The position numbers and the translations under genes were made by a program. The notes below the pieces were generated by a model, which saw only the letters and a program-made list of their open reading frames with translations, was not told the origin of the DNA and made no database searches. From Gemmatimonadaceae bacterium (lineage in GTDB: Bacteria; Gemmatimonadota; Gemmatimonadetes; Gemmatimonadales; Gemmatimonadaceae), in contig JADGQU010000001.1 in the NCBI GenBank assembly GCA_017881545.1, positions 41,511 through 105,510 on the forward strand: a stretch of DNA of 64,000 bases, in the 5' to 3' direction. This document shows positions 1-9,044 of the stretch, one piece after another; the first letter of the stretch is position 1; every line of letters begins with the position of its first letter.

Positions 1-2724
1 CAGATCGGCCGCTGAGCCTTGTATCGGTGAATTGGCGGCGACTCTCTCTCCAAAAGCGCGAATGTTGAAGTTACGCTCGCGAAGTTCCGGAATGTAGCGC
101 CGCCTCCCAAAGATCGTTTGCACATATCCATTCTCGCGAGCGAACGCGACCATCGCATCGAGATAATTCCGCACACCTTGAAAGCGCTCGAAGTACCGTG
201 CAATAAATTCCTTTGCCTCGGCGTGCTCGATGCCAAGCTGCCTGGAAAGAGCGTGCGGGCCTTGACCGTAGATCGTAGCGAAGTTGATGGTTTTCGCACG
301 GCTACGCATAGTGGGTGTTACTTCCGTCAGCGGCACGTCGAAGATGAGCGCAGCTGTCTGCCGGTGGATGTCACCACCTGCCTGAAAGGCTTCCACAAAC
401 GCGGGGTCCCGCGAAAGGTGGGCAAGAAGGCGGAGCTCGATCTGCGAATAATCCGCCGCCATAAGCTGCCAGCCTTTGCGTGGAATAAAGCCGCGTCGAA
501 TGTCGCGACCGAGCTCTCGGCGGATTGGAATGTTCTGAAGATTTGGATCACCTGACGAGAGCCGCCCCGTTGAAGCGACGGTTTGGTTGAATGATGTGTG
601 CAAACGTCCCGTCTTCGGGTTGACAAGGCGTGGCAAGGTGTCGAGGTAGGTGTTCTCGAGTTTTGATAGCTCTCGGTACTCCATCAGGAGTGTCGGCAGC
701 ACGTGGCCGTCTTCAGCCAGTTCCATCAGAACGCTGGCATCGGTCGACGGACCCGTGCTCGTTTTTTTCAGAATCGGCAGATTCAACTTGTCGAAGAGTA
801 TCTCGCGTAGCTGGGGATTCGAGTTGATGTTGAATTCCGTTCCGGCTGTTTCGTAGATCTGCTTCTCGACTGCTTCGCGCTCCCTCTGAAAGCGCTGCTT
901 GAGGGACGAAAACCACGGCAAGTCGATCGCGATTCCTGTCCATTCCATCTCGGCCAGTACATCGATGAGAGGAATTTCAATTCCATCCAGCAGGCGTGTC
1001 AGCTGGTGTGACTCGAGCTGGGGCTCGAATATCGCCCGAAGACGAAGCGTCATGTCCGCCTCTTCGCACGAGTAGTCACGAGCGGCTTCGACGGGGCATT
1101 CGTCGAACGGGATCGCAGAACGGCCCTTGCCGCAAAGATCCGCGTAGGATGTCATTGTGTAATCGAGAAACTCGAGCGCCAGAACATCAAGACCATGGGA
1201 TCGGCGGCCCGGGTCGAGCACATAGCTCGCCAACATCGTGTCAAAATCAAGCCCTGATAAACGAACGAACGCGCGTCGAAGGGCCAGCAGATCGAACTTT
1301 GCGTTCTGAGCAGTCTTTCGCACGGAAGGGTCTTCGAGAAGATCCCTGAGGGGCTTCATCTCCGGCGAGTCGAGCGCCGGAAGATTGCGAACCTGTGATG
1401 GGCGGTTTTGTCGTAGCATTCTGCCAGCGATGCTTATCGTATCGCCATCCGCTTTCTTTTTCTTCAGCGGCACCTCCGGAAAAACTTCGTCCCCACCCCG
1501 AATGAGGCCACGTTCTTCCGGCGCATCGGTCGCGGATCGATCCCCGGCAGCGTCGACAAGGAGTTCCCCCTGCCCACTGTGTGACAGGCGGTGGCGAAGC
1601 GGGAAGTAGTACGCTTCTCCATCGCCGACGGCAATCGATATTGAAATGATCGAGGAGCGCAGCGGATCGACGGTCTGCGGACTGTCAGCGTCGATCAGGA
1701 CTTCGGTATCCAGCGCTATCGCGTTTGCCTCACGCGCGCGACGGACCGCGTGCTGGAGTCCTTCAACCGTATCAACAGTTACATAGTTGACCAGCTGCTT
1801 CGGCTTCTCCTCAGTCGGCGGCGCTAGTACAGCGCTGTCCTTCGCCAGCGCGTGAAATTCCAGCTCTATGAACAGGTCGCGAAGCCGGTGGTGGTCCGGA
1901 GTTTTTATCCTGAGTGAATCAAGGTCAAATGGAACCTCCAGATCGGTGCGAATTGTTACTAATTCCTTTGAGAGGCGGGCGTTGTCGGCGTGCTCGAGGA
2001 GGGCCTCTCTCGGACGCTTCTTGGTGATCTCCACAGTGTGAGCGAGGATCGACTCGAGGTGGCCATACTGCTTCACCAGCTCGACGGCGGTCTTGTCGCC
2101 AATTCCTCGTACTCCGGGAATATTGTCCGACGAATCCCCGACCAGCGCGAGATAGTCGGTGACATATTCTGGTGCTACGCCAAGACGCTCATCCGCGTTT
2201 TCGACTCCTACCCAATGCTCCTCGACGTTGGCAGGCCCGCCGCGGCCGGGGTTCAACAGCCAAACCCCCTGCTTCACCAGCTGCTGGAAGTCCTTGTCAC
2301 CCGATACTACGACGACGTTCACACCTGCTTCGACGCTTCGTGCAACGAGCGTCCCGATCACATCGTCGGCTTCGTACCCGGGCAGCGTTAAGATCGGAAT
2401 CCGGTAGGCATCCAGCATCTGGGAGATGCGCTCCATGCCACGATCGAAATCGGACTGGAGCTCCTCCGTCAACTTTTCGCGAGTTGCTTTGTATGCTGGA
2501 TAGCGCTCGTGCCGGAACGAGAGACCCGAGTCATGCACCCAGCCCAAATAGTCCGGTTGGTGCTTGGTGATGAGGCGCTGCAGAAAGTTGGCGATCCCCC
2601 AGCTGGCAGAAGTATTCTCGCCTTTGCTTGTAGTCAGGGGCCGCGAAATGAGCGCGAAAAAAGCGCGATAGATGAGGGCGTAACCATCGACCAGGAACAG
2701 TCGCGGGCTGTCTGGACCTTTCAT
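1..2724 (-). CDS. polA: DNA polymerase I (3' end cut by window edge)
   Basis: Replicative gap-filling and repair polymerase, cytosolic. 908 codons are visible from an ATG at 2724; the C-terminus, including polymerase motif C, lies outside the window. Domains in order: a 5'-3' exonuclease (about residues 1-300, with GYEADD, VSGDKDFQQLV and GDSSDNIPGVRGIG), a 3'-5' exonuclease, and a polymerase domain. The proofreading residues appear intact: Exo I reads LDTE, Exo II AQNAKFD, Exo III YSCEEAD. Polymerase motif A is DYSQIELR and motif B is RAKTINFATIYG. The last visible residues are SPIQGSAADL, so perhaps 70-80 residues are missing. The exonuclease domain carries a charged Lys-rich loop of about 35 residues. 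It is transcribed leftward, away from the GWxTD gene upstream, which points the same way. Identification is secure. Confidence 0.97.
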   Translation of the reverse strand, partial: MKGPDSPRLFLVDGYALIYRAFFALISRPLTTSKGENTSASWGIANFLQRLITKHQPDYLGWVHDSGLSFRHERYPAYKATREKLTEELQSDFDRGMERISQMLDAYRIPILTLPGYEADDVIGTLVARSVEAGVNVVVVSGDKDFQQLVKQGVWLLNPGRGGPANVEEHWVGVENADERLGVAPEYVTDYLALVGDSSDNIPGVRGIGDKTAVELVKQYGHLESILAHTVEITKKRPREALLEHADNARLSKELVTIRTDLEVPFDLDSLRIKTPDHHRLRDLFIELEFHALAKDSAVLAPPTEEKPKQLVNYVTVDTVEGLQHAVRRAREANAIALDTEVLIDADSPQTVDPLRSSIISISIAVGDGEAYYFPLRHRLSHSGQGELLVDAAGDRSATDAPEERGLIRGGDEVFPEVPLKKKKADGDTISIAGRMLRQNRPSQVRNLPALDSPEMKPLRDLLEDPSVRKTAQNAKFDLLALRRAFVRLSGLDFDTMLASYVLDPGRRSHGLDVLALEFLDYTMTSYADLCGKGRSAIPFDECPVEAARDYSCEEADMTLRLRAIFEPQLESHQLTRLLDGIEIPLIDVLAEMEWTGIAIDLPWFSSLKQRFQREREAVEKQIYETAGTEFNINSNPQLREILFDKLNLPILKKTSTGPSTDASVLMELAEDGHVLPTLLMEYRELSKLENTYLDTLPRLVNPKTGRLHTSFNQTVASTGRLSSGDPNLQNIPIRRELGRDIRRGFIPRKGWQLMAADYSQIELRLLAHLSRDPAFVEAFQAGGDIHRQTAALIFDVPLTEVTPTMRSRAKTINFATIYGQGPHALSRQLGIEHAEAKEFIARYFERFQGVRNYLDAMVAFARENGYVQTIFGRRRYIPELRERNFNIRAFGERVAANSPIQGSAADL

Positions 2725-2808
2725 TGAGTCAATATAAACGCCCTCGTTTTACCAAGAGCTCGAGAGCGTTTGTTGGAAGTGAGTCGTGCAGCGCTCGCTA
2801 AAGCGTAT

Positions 2809-4194
2809 TTATCGCTGCCGCCGGGCGTTGAGCGCAAGGAATTCGGTCTCGCTTGGCCTGGTCAGTCTCCACCTTCCGGTTTCTTCATAAAAGATCAACT
2901 GCGAGTTGAGATTGCGATACTGCCAGATCTGAAGCCGCGTCGTTGAGCCCATTTGGGTCGTCGAGATCGTCTGATTCACGTTGCGCTCGAGGACCTGATC
3001 GGGCTCACCCAACGCCACGAACACCATTCCGCGATCAGAGAGCCACCCTGGGTTTCGATCCATCCTGAACTGAGCGTTCGCCAGCTGAATCCGGCCAAAA
3101 TACGCCTGCATATCTTCATTCGTGGGCGTTTCAGGTACCGGATCAGTTGCACGGAGAAATTCCGCCCACACCGTTGCACGTCTTTCGGGCGGAGCATTTC
3201 GAAGCCCGCTGAGACGGCTAGGGCTGGCAAAGTATCGCAGGTAGCCAAGCATGTCCTCGAACGACATGAGAGGAATGTCCTCACCAAAGCTCACAAACAA
3301 GGGGACTTTTACGCTGTCTGGGCCGTCTCGCCGAGTGAAAGAAACCTGGGCGATGCCGACACCCACGGTCGAGATAGGCACGCTCACCACACCGCTGAAC
3401 AGCGCCCCCCGACGAGCCAGTGTAGCGGAGTCGCGCAGCAGTTGCGCTCCTTTGTCATTGCGAACGACAAAGTCGATCGGCAGCCGAGCTCCCTGACCGT
3501 AAGCTTCGACATAGATCGCCACGGTGCTGTCGCGCCCAAAGACGGCGCTCGAACGAGGGCTTACAAGCAAGGCCGGCGCTGAGTCGAGGGTTGACCTTCC
3601 GCTCGCTTCGTAGATAACGACGGGAGTAGAAAGGCGCCCAGTCCCAAGCGTAGGAACGGTAATCGTGGCCTGCTGGGTCGCACCCCTTGACCCGCCTACA
3701 TCGCGCACCGTTGCCGAGACGGCATAAACCCCCGGTTGCACATGAAAATAGTGCTGGAAGATTATGCTCTCGTCAGTACGGTTTACCTCCCGGAATGATC
3801 CGACGCGAACTATCTCCATCGCGTTGACGCTTGCCGCTTCGACCTCCCCGCGGTTGAGGCTGAGCTTTACTTCGTAAGGAGCACGATACCTATCGCCTTC
3901 CCTGGTGAATGTGAGCGCGCGGTTGGGGATTGAGATACTCACCAAAACGAGGGTCGTGTCCGGAAACGCGCTTGCGAAGGAGGAAATCTTACCGACGAAC
4001 GCGACAGGGCCGGGAGCAGCCAGCAATCCGATCTCCCGATAGAGATCACTCACATCCGGCGTGGCCGTGCCAGCTGGAGGAATTACCCTGGGATTGGGCT
4101 GGGGGTTGCCACCCGCGCCCGCAGAGCTACAACCACTGACGACAGTAGTCCCAGCGAAAAGGAGTCCCAAACAGTACTTGGCAGAAATCAGCAT
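2809..4194 (-). CDS. GWxTD-domain lipoprotein
   Basis: The ATG at 4194 is preferred over an upstream in-frame codon at 4290 because it gives a clear lipoprotein signal, MLISAKYCLGLLFAGTTVVSGC, whose Cys would be acylated; the upstream start would also overlap the divergent kinase gene. The mature protein is about 440 residues. The middle looks beta-rich with Ig-like segments, and the C-terminal third holds the family hallmark GWLSDRG followed by LGEPDQV and a WQYRNL stretch, typical of GWxTD proteins. These are common in Gemmatimonadota, Acidobacteriota and Bacteroidota; their function is not established. Likely location is the periplasmic face of a membrane. A TATAAA sequence lies 6 nt before the start codon. 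Confidence 0.85.
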   Translation of the reverse strand: MLISAKYCLGLLFAGTTVVSGCSSAGAGGNPQPNPRVIPPAGTATPDVSDLYREIGLLAAPGPVAFVGKISSFASAFPDTTLVLVSISIPNRALTFTREGDRYRAPYEVKLSLNRGEVEAASVNAMEIVRVGSFREVNRTDESIIFQHYFHVQPGVYAVSATVRDVGGSRGATQQATITVPTLGTGRLSTPVVIYEASGRSTLDSAPALLVSPRSSAVFGRDSTVAIYVEAYGQGARLPIDFVVRNDKGAQLLRDSATLARRGALFSGVVSVPISTVGVGIAQVSFTRRDGPDSVKVPLFVSFGEDIPLMSFEDMLGYLRYFASPSRLSGLRNAPPERRATVWAEFLRATDPVPETPTNEDMQAYFGRIQLANAQFRMDRNPGWLSDRGMVFVALGEPDQVLERNVNQTISTTQMGSTTRLQIWQYRNLNSQLIFYEETGRWRLTRPSETEFLALNARRQR

Positions 4195-4244
4195 GAGCAG
4201 TTTATACCCTATCCGGTGTTGCCGGTTTCTATTAGCTTCGCGGC

Positions 4245-5150
4245 GTGTCTCGAGAACAAATGGTCGGCGCCAAGGTCGCAGGCTATGCAATCAAGAAAGA
4301 GGTGGGCGAAGGCGGTACATCCGCCGTATACCTTGCCGATCATCCCAATCATGGCACTGTAGCAGTAAAAGTGCTACGGGAAAAGCTACGCCAGGACAAG
4401 ACGGCGGTAGCTCGCTTCGTTCGTGAGGCGGAGTACGGTGCCAGAGTAAGACACCCCAATGTCGTCGAGACTATTGAGATAGGCGAGGCGGACGGCCTCC
4501 ATTTTCTCGCCATTGAGTGGGCAGAAGGTGAAATCCTGGAGCGCTATGCCAAACAGAACGCGCCCCTTCCAAAAGACGAAGTCGCAACCATTGTCACGCA
4601 GATAGCTGCCGGCGTCCAGGCGGCCCATGACGCCAACATCGTACATCGCGATCTGAAGCCCGAGAATGTGATGTACGACCCGAAGACGAGGCGCGTGAAG
4701 CTGCTCGACTTTGGGATCGCCACCGATACACAGGCGTCGACTGACGAGCGCCTGACCCGCGCTGGGTTCTTTGTCGGCACGCTCATGTACATAGCCCCGG
4801 AAGCATTGTCGGGCGAAATTGTAACTGCCGCAGCTGACCAGTATAGTCTCGCTACGATTGCGTATTTCCTGCTGACGCGATGTTTGCCCTATACCGCCAA
4901 GGCACCGCGTGAAATGTTCACGCAGCTGTTGACTATGCCTCCAATCCCGCTGAAGGATGCAGGAGAGGCCGGGTTCGATTTCGCGCCAGAGTTCGACGCC
5001 GTGGTGATGCGCGCTCTTTCCCGCTCGCCTGCAGCCAGGTATCCGAGCGTAATGGCTTTCGCAAACGCCTTTGCTGAAGCAGCCAGCCTCCCCCCGGACC
5101 AACCGAAGATGCTGGACAAGTTCAAGGGATTACTTAGACGCAACCGGTAA
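4245..5150 (+). CDS. Soluble Hanks-type Ser/Thr protein kinase
   Basis: 301-residue protein consisting of little more than a eukaryotic-like kinase domain. Visible motifs: glycine loop GEGGTSAVY (21-29), the lysine of VAVKVL (K42), the catalytic loop HRDLKPENVM (134-143), DFG (155-157), the activation segment ending GTLMYIAPEAL. All catalytic residues expected of an active kinase are present. There is no transmembrane segment or PASTA/sensor domain, so it should be cytosolic, unlike many bacterial relatives. The start is either GTG 4245 or ATG 4260; neither has a good ribosome-binding site. The 3' end overlaps the convergent histidine kinase gene by 21 bp. It is divergent from the GWxTD lipoprotein (50 bp gap). 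The substrate is unknown. Confidence 0.93.
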   Translation: MSREQMVGAKVAGYAIKKEVGEGGTSAVYLADHPNHGTVAVKVLREKLRQDKTAVARFVREAEYGARVRHPNVVETIEIGEADGLHFLAIEWAEGEILERYAKQNAPLPKDEVATIVTQIAAGVQAAHDANIVHRDLKPENVMYDPKTRRVKLLDFGIATDTQASTDERLTRAGFFVGTLMYIAPEALSGEIVTAAADQYSLATIAYFLLTRCLPYTAKAPREMFTQLLTMPPIPLKDAGEAGFDFAPEFDAVVMRALSRSPAARYPSVMAFANAFAEAASLPPDQPKMLDKFKGLLRRNR

Positions 5151-6077
5151 GTCGGCTGGGTCGACCGGCAACCAAAGCGTAAAAGTCGAACCCCTTCCCA
5201 GCTCGCTCTCGAGCTCCACCATTCCGCCGATCAACGCGGCAAGGCGCCGGGAAATCGCTAGCCCCAGTCCAGTGCCACGCTCCGCGGAATTCCCCCGAGG
5301 GCCGGCGTTTATCTGCTCAAACTCTTCGAAGATTCTACTCTGGTCAGCCGGGTCAATGCCGATTCCAGTATCCATTATCTGGATGCCGATCCAGGGATTT
5401 GTCGGGTATGAGCTCCGGCTGATGGAACCGGCCCCGCTGTCAGGGAGAGAATCAACGAGACGCGTGCGAATGATGATTCCACCCTCGTCCGTGTACTTCA
5501 CCGCGTTACCCAGCAGATTGACGAGGATCTGTCGCAAATGAGTCGGGTCCGTTCTGATCCGCGGAAGAGCCGCGCCCATTACGAGCGACAGGCTTAGACC
5601 CTTCTCGCTGACCAGCGACTCTATCTCGCTAGCCACATCGAGAGCGAACGGGCGAAGATCAATGCTTTCGGTATGAATCTCGAGCCGGCCCGCGGCCATC
5701 TTGGCAAGATCAAGAACCTGATCGACGAGATGCCGGAGATGATTGGCTGAGGCCTCAATGCGCTCGACCGGCTTTACCTGGCGGGGAGCAAGCTCCCCGT
5801 ACACGCCCTCCCGCAACAGATCTACGAAGCCGACAATGGCGTTCAGGGGAGTTCGGAGCTCGTGCGACACATTTGCGAGGAACTCGCTTTTCATGCGGTT
5901 CACCCGCAATAGCTCGGAGGAAAGCCGTTCCAGTTCCTTCGAGCGTTCAACCAGGCTGCGCGCCTGCCGTCTCTCGTGACGAAGGACAAGGACGAGACCG
6001 AGCACGGTTGCAACGGAGACGACCCATCCGACGACACCAGTCCAGTGTCCGAACCCGATCTGCGAAAGCAAATGCAT
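5130..6077 (-). CDS. Membrane-anchored sensor histidine kinase
   Basis: About 315 residues. One N-terminal transmembrane helix (about residues 11-33), then a short coiled linker, then the HisKA dimerisation domain with the phospho-acceptor His in NVSHELRTPLNAI (about H72) and a HATPase_c domain with N box (LRQILVNLLGNAVKYTDEG), G1 (DTGIGID) and G2 (RGTGLGLAISRRL). No periplasmic sensor or PAS domain is visible, so the input is unknown. No response regulator lies next to it, so it is an orphan. The ATG at 6077 is preferred; a TTG at 6086 is in frame. A TATGAT element lies exactly 8 nt before the ATG. It is divergent from pyrE, and its promoter region overlaps that of pyrE. Confidence 0.93.
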   Translation of the reverse strand: MHLLSQIGFGHWTGVVGWVVSVATVLGLVLVLRHERRQARSLVERSKELERLSSELLRVNRMKSEFLANVSHELRTPLNAIVGFVDLLREGVYGELAPRQVKPVERIEASANHLRHLVDQVLDLAKMAAGRLEIHTESIDLRPFALDVASEIESLVSEKGLSLSLVMGAALPRIRTDPTHLRQILVNLLGNAVKYTDEGGIIIRTRLVDSLPDSGAGSISRSSYPTNPWIGIQIMDTGIGIDPADQSRIFEEFEQINAGPRGNSAERGTGLGLAISRRLAALIGGMVELESELGRGSTFTLWLPVDPADLPVASK

Positions 6078-6105
6078 TGACTCCAATCATAAGAATCCAT
6101 AACCT
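6077..6105 (+). promoter_or_regulatory. pyrE promoter with -10 element 8 nt before the start codon
   Basis: TTGACT (6077-6082), a 17-bp spacer, then TAACCT (6100-6105), which fits the TANNNT form of a -10 element. Only 8 nt separate it from the pyrE ATG at 6114, and no ribosome-binding site is visible, so the transcript would start at or next to the ATG. The leaderless reading is inference. Confidence 0.6.
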
Positions 6106-6113
6106 CCCGCACC

Positions 6114-6671
6114 ATGACTGATCACTCCGTGCTCGTCGCGCTGCTTGCCGAACGCTCTGCCAAACGTGGTCAGTTTACACTCGCCTCCGGCAAGCAGTCG
6201 AAGTATTACGTCGACGCAAGATTGACGACGATGAGTCCGGAGGGTTTATCGCTCATCGGTCCACTCGCGCTATCCATCCTTCAACAATCTGGTTGGGAAA
6301 TAGATGCGATTGGCGGTCTCACTCTCGGCGCTGACCCGATCTCCTATGCCATTAGTTACGCCAGCGCCGATTCTCATCGCCCTCTGCGAGCGTTCACCGT
6401 TCGAAAGGAAGCAAAGTCGCACGGAACAGGAAAAACCATCGAGGGACCTTTCAAAGAGGGTGATAGGGTAGCCGTGATCGAGGATGTTATCACTACCGGT
6501 GGATCGGCACTTCGCGCCATTGAAGCTGTGCGCGCAGCAAGCGGAATCGTAGTCGGCGTGCTCGCTCTCGTCGACAGAGAAGAGGGTGGACGCCAGGCGA
6601 TTGAAGCAGCCGGCGTTCCTGTTGTCAGCCTCGTCTCGGCAAGCCAGATCATCAAAGCTCTCGAGAGCTAG
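6114..6671 (+). CDS. pyrE: Orotate phosphoribosyltransferase
   Basis: Makes orotidine 5'-phosphate from orotate and PRPP in pyrimidine synthesis. 185 residues, the usual length for the short PyrE group. The N-terminus has the family pattern GQFTLASGKQSKYYVDAR; the PRPP-binding loop is VAVIEDVITTGGSALRAIEA, with a mobile loop RKEAKSHGTGKTIEG before it. ATG 6114 gives the natural N-terminus. There is no Shine-Dalgarno sequence before it. The 3' end overlaps the convergent AraC-type gene by 20 bp. It stands alone rather than with other pyr genes, but upp, the uracil salvage enzyme, is 12 kb away. Confidence 0.95.
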   Translation: MTDHSVLVALLAERSAKRGQFTLASGKQSKYYVDARLTTMSPEGLSLIGPLALSILQQSGWEIDAIGGLTLGADPISYAISYASADSHRPLRAFTVRKEAKSHGTGKTIEGPFKEGDRVAVIEDVITTGGSALRAIEAVRAASGIVVGVLALVDREEGGRQAIEAAGVPVVSLVSASQIIKALES

Positions 6672-7554
6672 GAACGTCACCTGGATGTGTCTTCGGGATC
6701 CAGCCCGGATATGCTGCTGACGGACGGAATGCGCACAGGACGTCGGTATAGGGAAGAACCAACTCGGTCCTGAAAAGCTGAAGCATCCCCTGACCATCGT
6801 ATGCGCTTCTGAATTTTACGGGGGACATCTTCATGATCGTACGCACATGACGGCCGAAACTCTGAGGTGATGAGTAGTCGAGATGGTTCGCCACTCGTGC
6901 GACAGATAGCCCCGGATTCTCGAACAACCGCGCCGCACGTATGAGTCTCGCGAGCGACAGATAGCGTTTCGGAGCCGGTAATCTCGCCCGGAAGAAACGA
7001 CTCATAAGAGTACTCGGCAGAATGTTGAGGTGGCGAGCAAGCTGCCGAACCGTAGAGATTTTAGGTGATGAGTCGAACAGCAGCTCGAAGAAGCGCCAGC
7101 AGTCCTTCGACACATTGGGGAGATCGAGACTGATCTGCGTTAGCGCCGAGCGCTGCAGATCGCTCGAGCCTTGCGACGCAAGGATATTTCTCAATGTCTG
7201 CCAGCCGGCTGGTAATCTCGCGTCGACGAGCGTTCGGATCCCGAGTTGTCCCAGAGCCAGCGTCGTGTGCGGCGTGGAGTTCTGCGTTTCCGTCAGCAAG
7301 GCTACTGCTGGCACTCTCGGGAATTCACGAACCATTGCCGCGACTCTACTGGAGTTCTGTGAGCCATATCGTGTAACCGAGATCAGGACCAGACTTGCTT
7401 TCTGTTCCCTCAAATCCAGAAGAACCTCGTCGAGTGATTCTCTATGGATGGCATCACACAATCCCTGCGCTGCTGCGTCGACTCTGGAACGTTCGAGAGG
7501 AGTAAGGATGGTCGAGACAGGAGTACGGGTGGCGCGCTTCGAGTCGGAAGGCAT
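6652..7554 (-). CDS. AraC-family transcriptional regulator
   Basis: 300 residues. The C-terminal third carries the paired helix-turn-helix of AraC/XylS regulators, with the second helix region reading LDYSSPQSFGRHVRTIMKMSP. The N-terminal part resembles neither a cupin nor a periplasmic-binding fold; stretches such as ALGQLGIRTLVDARLPAG suggest a receiver-like alpha/beta domain, but that is weak. ATG 7554 is preceded by GAGG with a 5-nt spacing. The last 25 residues beyond the DNA-binding domain end in HPGDVPSSREL, and this part overlaps the end of pyrE on the other strand. Target genes and ligand are not evident from the context. Confidence 0.85.
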   Translation of the reverse strand: MPSDSKRATRTPVSTILTPLERSRVDAAAQGLCDAIHRESLDEVLLDLREQKASLVLISVTRYGSQNSSRVAAMVREFPRVPAVALLTETQNSTPHTTLALGQLGIRTLVDARLPAGWQTLRNILASQGSSDLQRSALTQISLDLPNVSKDCWRFFELLFDSSPKISTVRQLARHLNILPSTLMSRFFRARLPAPKRYLSLARLIRAARLFENPGLSVARVANHLDYSSPQSFGRHVRTIMKMSPVKFRSAYDGQGMLQLFRTELVLPYTDVLCAFRPSAAYPGWIPKTHPGDVPSSREL

Positions 7555-7705
7555 AGTATCCTCACGGTTAACGGGTAGGACCGCGGGCAGATGTGTAGCG
7601 CTGGACTGTCAGCCCCGCGTCCCGCGCTGGAGACCCCAAAACGGGGATTAACCGCCTATCGTCAGACTCACCAGGGATACCGTGTAATCGGATTGCCGGG
7701 GTTGC

Positions 7706-7711
7706 TATATT
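7706..7711 (+). promoter_or_regulatory. Probable -10 element of the RNase P RNA gene
   Basis: TATATT lies 6 nt before the first base of helix P1 of the RNA, the right distance for transcription initiation. I see no convincing -35 hexamer at 16-18 bp upstream. Confidence 0.45.
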
Positions 7712-7715
7712 TGAG

Positions 7716-8104
7716 GAGGCAAACGGTCGGACGATCGCGCGTCGGTATCCATGTGGTACCGATTCGAGGAAAGTCCGGGCTCCGGTGGACAGGCTGCCAG
7801 GTAACACCTGGGCGCGAACGGCGAGAGCTATTCGCGACGGAAAGTGCCACAGAGAACAGACCGCCATCTTCACGGGTGGCAAGGGTGAAACGGTGGGGTA
7901 AGAGCCCACCGCGCTCATGGCAACATGTGCGGCATGGCAAACCCCAGCTGGAGCAAGGCCAAATATGCGGCGAGAGGAGACCACCTCGACCAAGACGCCG
8001 CGGGTAGGCTGCTAGAGAGCATGGGTGACCATGCTCGTAGAGAAATGATCGTCCGGGTTACGCAAGTAGCCCGACAGAACCCGGCTTACAGACCGTTTGC
8101 CGAT
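7716..8104 (+). ncRNA. rnpB: RNase P RNA, bacterial A type
   Basis: Catalytic RNA of RNase P, which trims tRNA 5' leaders. The universally conserved 5' core (GAGGAAAGTCCGGGCTCC, near 7770) and the 3' core (ACAGAACCCGGCTTACAG, near 8074) are present. Helix P1 forms between 7718-7728 and 8091-8101, an 11-bp perfect match (GGCAAACGGTC with GACCGTTTGCC), which fixes both ends. Total length about 389 nt, normal for type A. Just before the 3' core lies GGGTTACGCAAGTAGCCC, also typical. It is followed at once by a perfect terminator hairpin. Its protein partner gene rnpA lies only 4 kb downstream, across dnaN-dnaA. Confidence 0.97.
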
Positions 8105-8109
8105 GATGC

Positions 8110-8150
8110 AACAACCTCCGACAGAACACTGTCGGAGGTTGTTTGCTTTT
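8110..8150 (+). terminator. Rho-independent terminator of rnpB
   Basis: A perfect 15-bp stem (CAACCTCCGACAG core at 8112-8124 pairing with 8129-8141, extended by two A-T pairs), a 4-nt loop AACA, and a T-rich tail TTTGCTTTT. It ends 6 nt after the RNase P RNA. Confidence 0.93.
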
Positions 8151-8177
8151 CCTGAATACCAAACGGAAAAAGGTTGG

Positions 8178-9044
8178 ATGATGCGCCGAAGAACCAATGG
8201 TTGGTGTTTCCTCGTTTACCTCGCTTCTGCTTGTACTGCATCCACGGTACCGCCAGCCGGGCAACCAACACCATTGCCATCGCTGCCCACGACAGTCCCT
8301 CTACCGTCAACTGCTGGCTCGTGGACTTTCAATTATGCGCCTGGCGTAATCTCCTACCAGATATCCAGAACCGCGACGATCGAAAGCCAATCGGACTCCG
8401 GCTCACACCGGGAAATATCCACGAACTCAACGCATGAATTGGTGACTCTGGAACCAGCTGGGGATACCATTCACTTCACAGCGTCCGTTGACACTTTTTC
8501 GACCACAACTCAAGGTGCGATCGGCCCCGCGCAACTCATTCAGCTGCCCGTACAACTTTCGGGAAAATTCGTCAATGATAGTGTGATACTGTCAGCCGAC
8601 AGTCTCGCTGAAAAATGCAGCCCTACGAGTTCAGCGCTTTCAGCAGATCTCCAGAATGTGCTGGTACATTTCCCGGCTCAACTTTCACAAGGAACCAGCT
8701 GGAGAGACTCCGTGGAGTTGCAGGCGTGTCAGGGAATGATCCCGACGACAGCGCGCATCAGCCGATCATACGTCGTGTCGGGCGAAACGTCATATCAGGG
8801 CTATCCGGTTATGGTGGTACAGCGTAGCGATACGATCCAGGCGCACGGAGAGGGAGCCCAACAACAGCACTCCCTGACGCTCGATGCAAAGGGGACTGGA
8901 AGTGCCGTTTATTACGTGAGCCCCAAAAACGGGCGTATCGCACGTATCACCACAGGGCAGGATCTGGATTTGGCAATCACCGTGTCGGGCAAGATCCATC
9001 GCTTCAAGCAAAGCTCGAAGCAAGACTACAGCTCAGCGCGCTAG
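8178..9044 (+). CDS. Predicted lipoprotein, function unknown
   Basis: 288 residues from ATG 8178, preceded by AAAAAGG with a proper spacing; longer in-frame starts fall inside the rnpB terminator. The N-terminus MMRRRTNGWCFLVYLASAC ends in a lipobox-like LASAC, then a Pro/Thr-rich linker (PPAGQPTPLPSLPTTVPLP). The rest is Ser/Thr-rich and looks beta-stranded, without a domain I recognise. Phrases such as YQISRTATIESQSDSG and SGKIHRFKQSS suggest a secreted beta-sandwich. The stop codon shares the bases CTAG with the convergent dnaN stop (4-bp overlap). I cannot assign a function. Confidence 0.7.
   Translation: MMRRRTNGWCFLVYLASACTASTVPPAGQPTPLPSLPTTVPLPSTAGSWTFNYAPGVISYQISRTATIESQSDSGSHREISTNSTHELVTLEPAGDTIHFTASVDTFSTTTQGAIGPAQLIQLPVQLSGKFVNDSVILSADSLAEKCSPTSSALSADLQNVLVHFPAQLSQGTSWRDSVELQACQGMIPTTARISRSYVVSGETSYQGYPVMVVQRSDTIQAHGEGAQQQHSLTLDAKGTGSAVYYVSPKNGRIARITTGQDLDLAITVSGKIHRFKQSSKQDYSSAR

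Noticed and set aside
2953..3582. A 209-codon plus-strand frame opposite the GWxTD gene
   Set aside because: Lies fully within the antisense of a conserved protein, has no ribosome-binding site and no recognisable domain.
7591..8155. Reading frames across the RNase P RNA gene
   Set aside because: The DNA is explained by the conserved structural RNA and its terminator; the frames are chance.
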